Origin: JBMSHD01 sp049416425 | GTDB taxonomy: Bacteria > Pseudomonadota > Gammaproteobacteria > Francisellales > Francisellaceae | Length of the DNA stretch: 5,794 nucleotides | Assembly: GCA_049416425.1 (NCBI GenBank) | Contig: JBMSHD010000124.1 | Coordinates: 1 to 5,794 of the forward strand | Direction of reading: 5' to 3' | Shown: one piece after another, positions 5,752-5,794 of the stretch | Layout: the number at the start of each line of letters is the position of its first letter | How positions within the stretch are numbered: position 1 is the first letter of the stretch | Program-made: the position numbers and the translations under genes | The notes under the pieces: model-generated | The model's database searches: none | What the model saw: the letters and a program-made list of their open reading frames with translations, nothing else | What the model was told of the DNA's origin: nothing

Positions 5752-5794
5752 CCCCATTTTTTACCGCCCATCATAACCCACCATATCATGTATC

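Noticed and set aside
5721..5794. Leftward open frame entering from the right edge, ending at TAA 5721-5723
   Set aside because: Only about 24 codons are visible, rich in Met and Trp with no recognisable end motif. It crosses the palindrome, so it is probably non-coding, although the 3' tail of a gene beyond the edge cannot be excluded.

Overview
The window reads as a compact stretch of a Gram-negative bacterial chromosome, most likely gammaproteobacterial. It has Sec-type signal peptides, a MipA/OmpV-type outer-membrane protein, a LasB-like secreted metalloprotease, a YgfX-like inner-membrane protein and a PhaR-type regulator. Base composition looks moderately AT-rich and even throughout. 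A Legionella-like or related host would fit, but nothing here fixes the genus. I see no mobile element, tRNA, rRNA, CRISPR array or phage gene.

Left part, rightward: the window opens inside an M4 (thermolysin/pseudolysin) metalloprotease whose signal peptide and first propeptide residues lie upstream. About 40 bp later comes a NIF3/YbgI-family dinuclear-metal protein. After a 99-bp gap with a good sigma70-like promoter comes a PhaR-type polyhydroxyalkanoate regulator.

Middle, leftward: a MipA/OmpV-family outer-membrane protein and a small two-helix membrane protein resembling YgfX/CptA form a two-gene unit with a 14-bp start/stop overlap. The 3' end of that unit runs 27 bp into the 3' end of phaR on the opposite strand.

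Right part: a class-1-like dihydroorotate dehydrogenase-family flavoprotein is transcribed divergently from the MipA gene. The 115-bp divergent region can be read as two promoters that share one self-complementary TTGCAA -35 hexamer. The flavoprotein gene ends in a TTAA that is also the stop of a convergent 58-codon gene for a small exported protein. That small gene has a strong Shine-Dalgarno site and a leader with two inverted repeats.

The genes do not form one obvious pathway: they cover exported proteolysis, envelope proteins, storage-polymer regulation, a conserved metal protein and a flavoprotein. The points most worth a second look are the shared -35 hexamer, the small exported protein with its structured leader, and the apparent loss of calcium ligands plus the C-terminal membrane-like tail in the protease. 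I found no convincing evidence of a wholly new multi-gene system.
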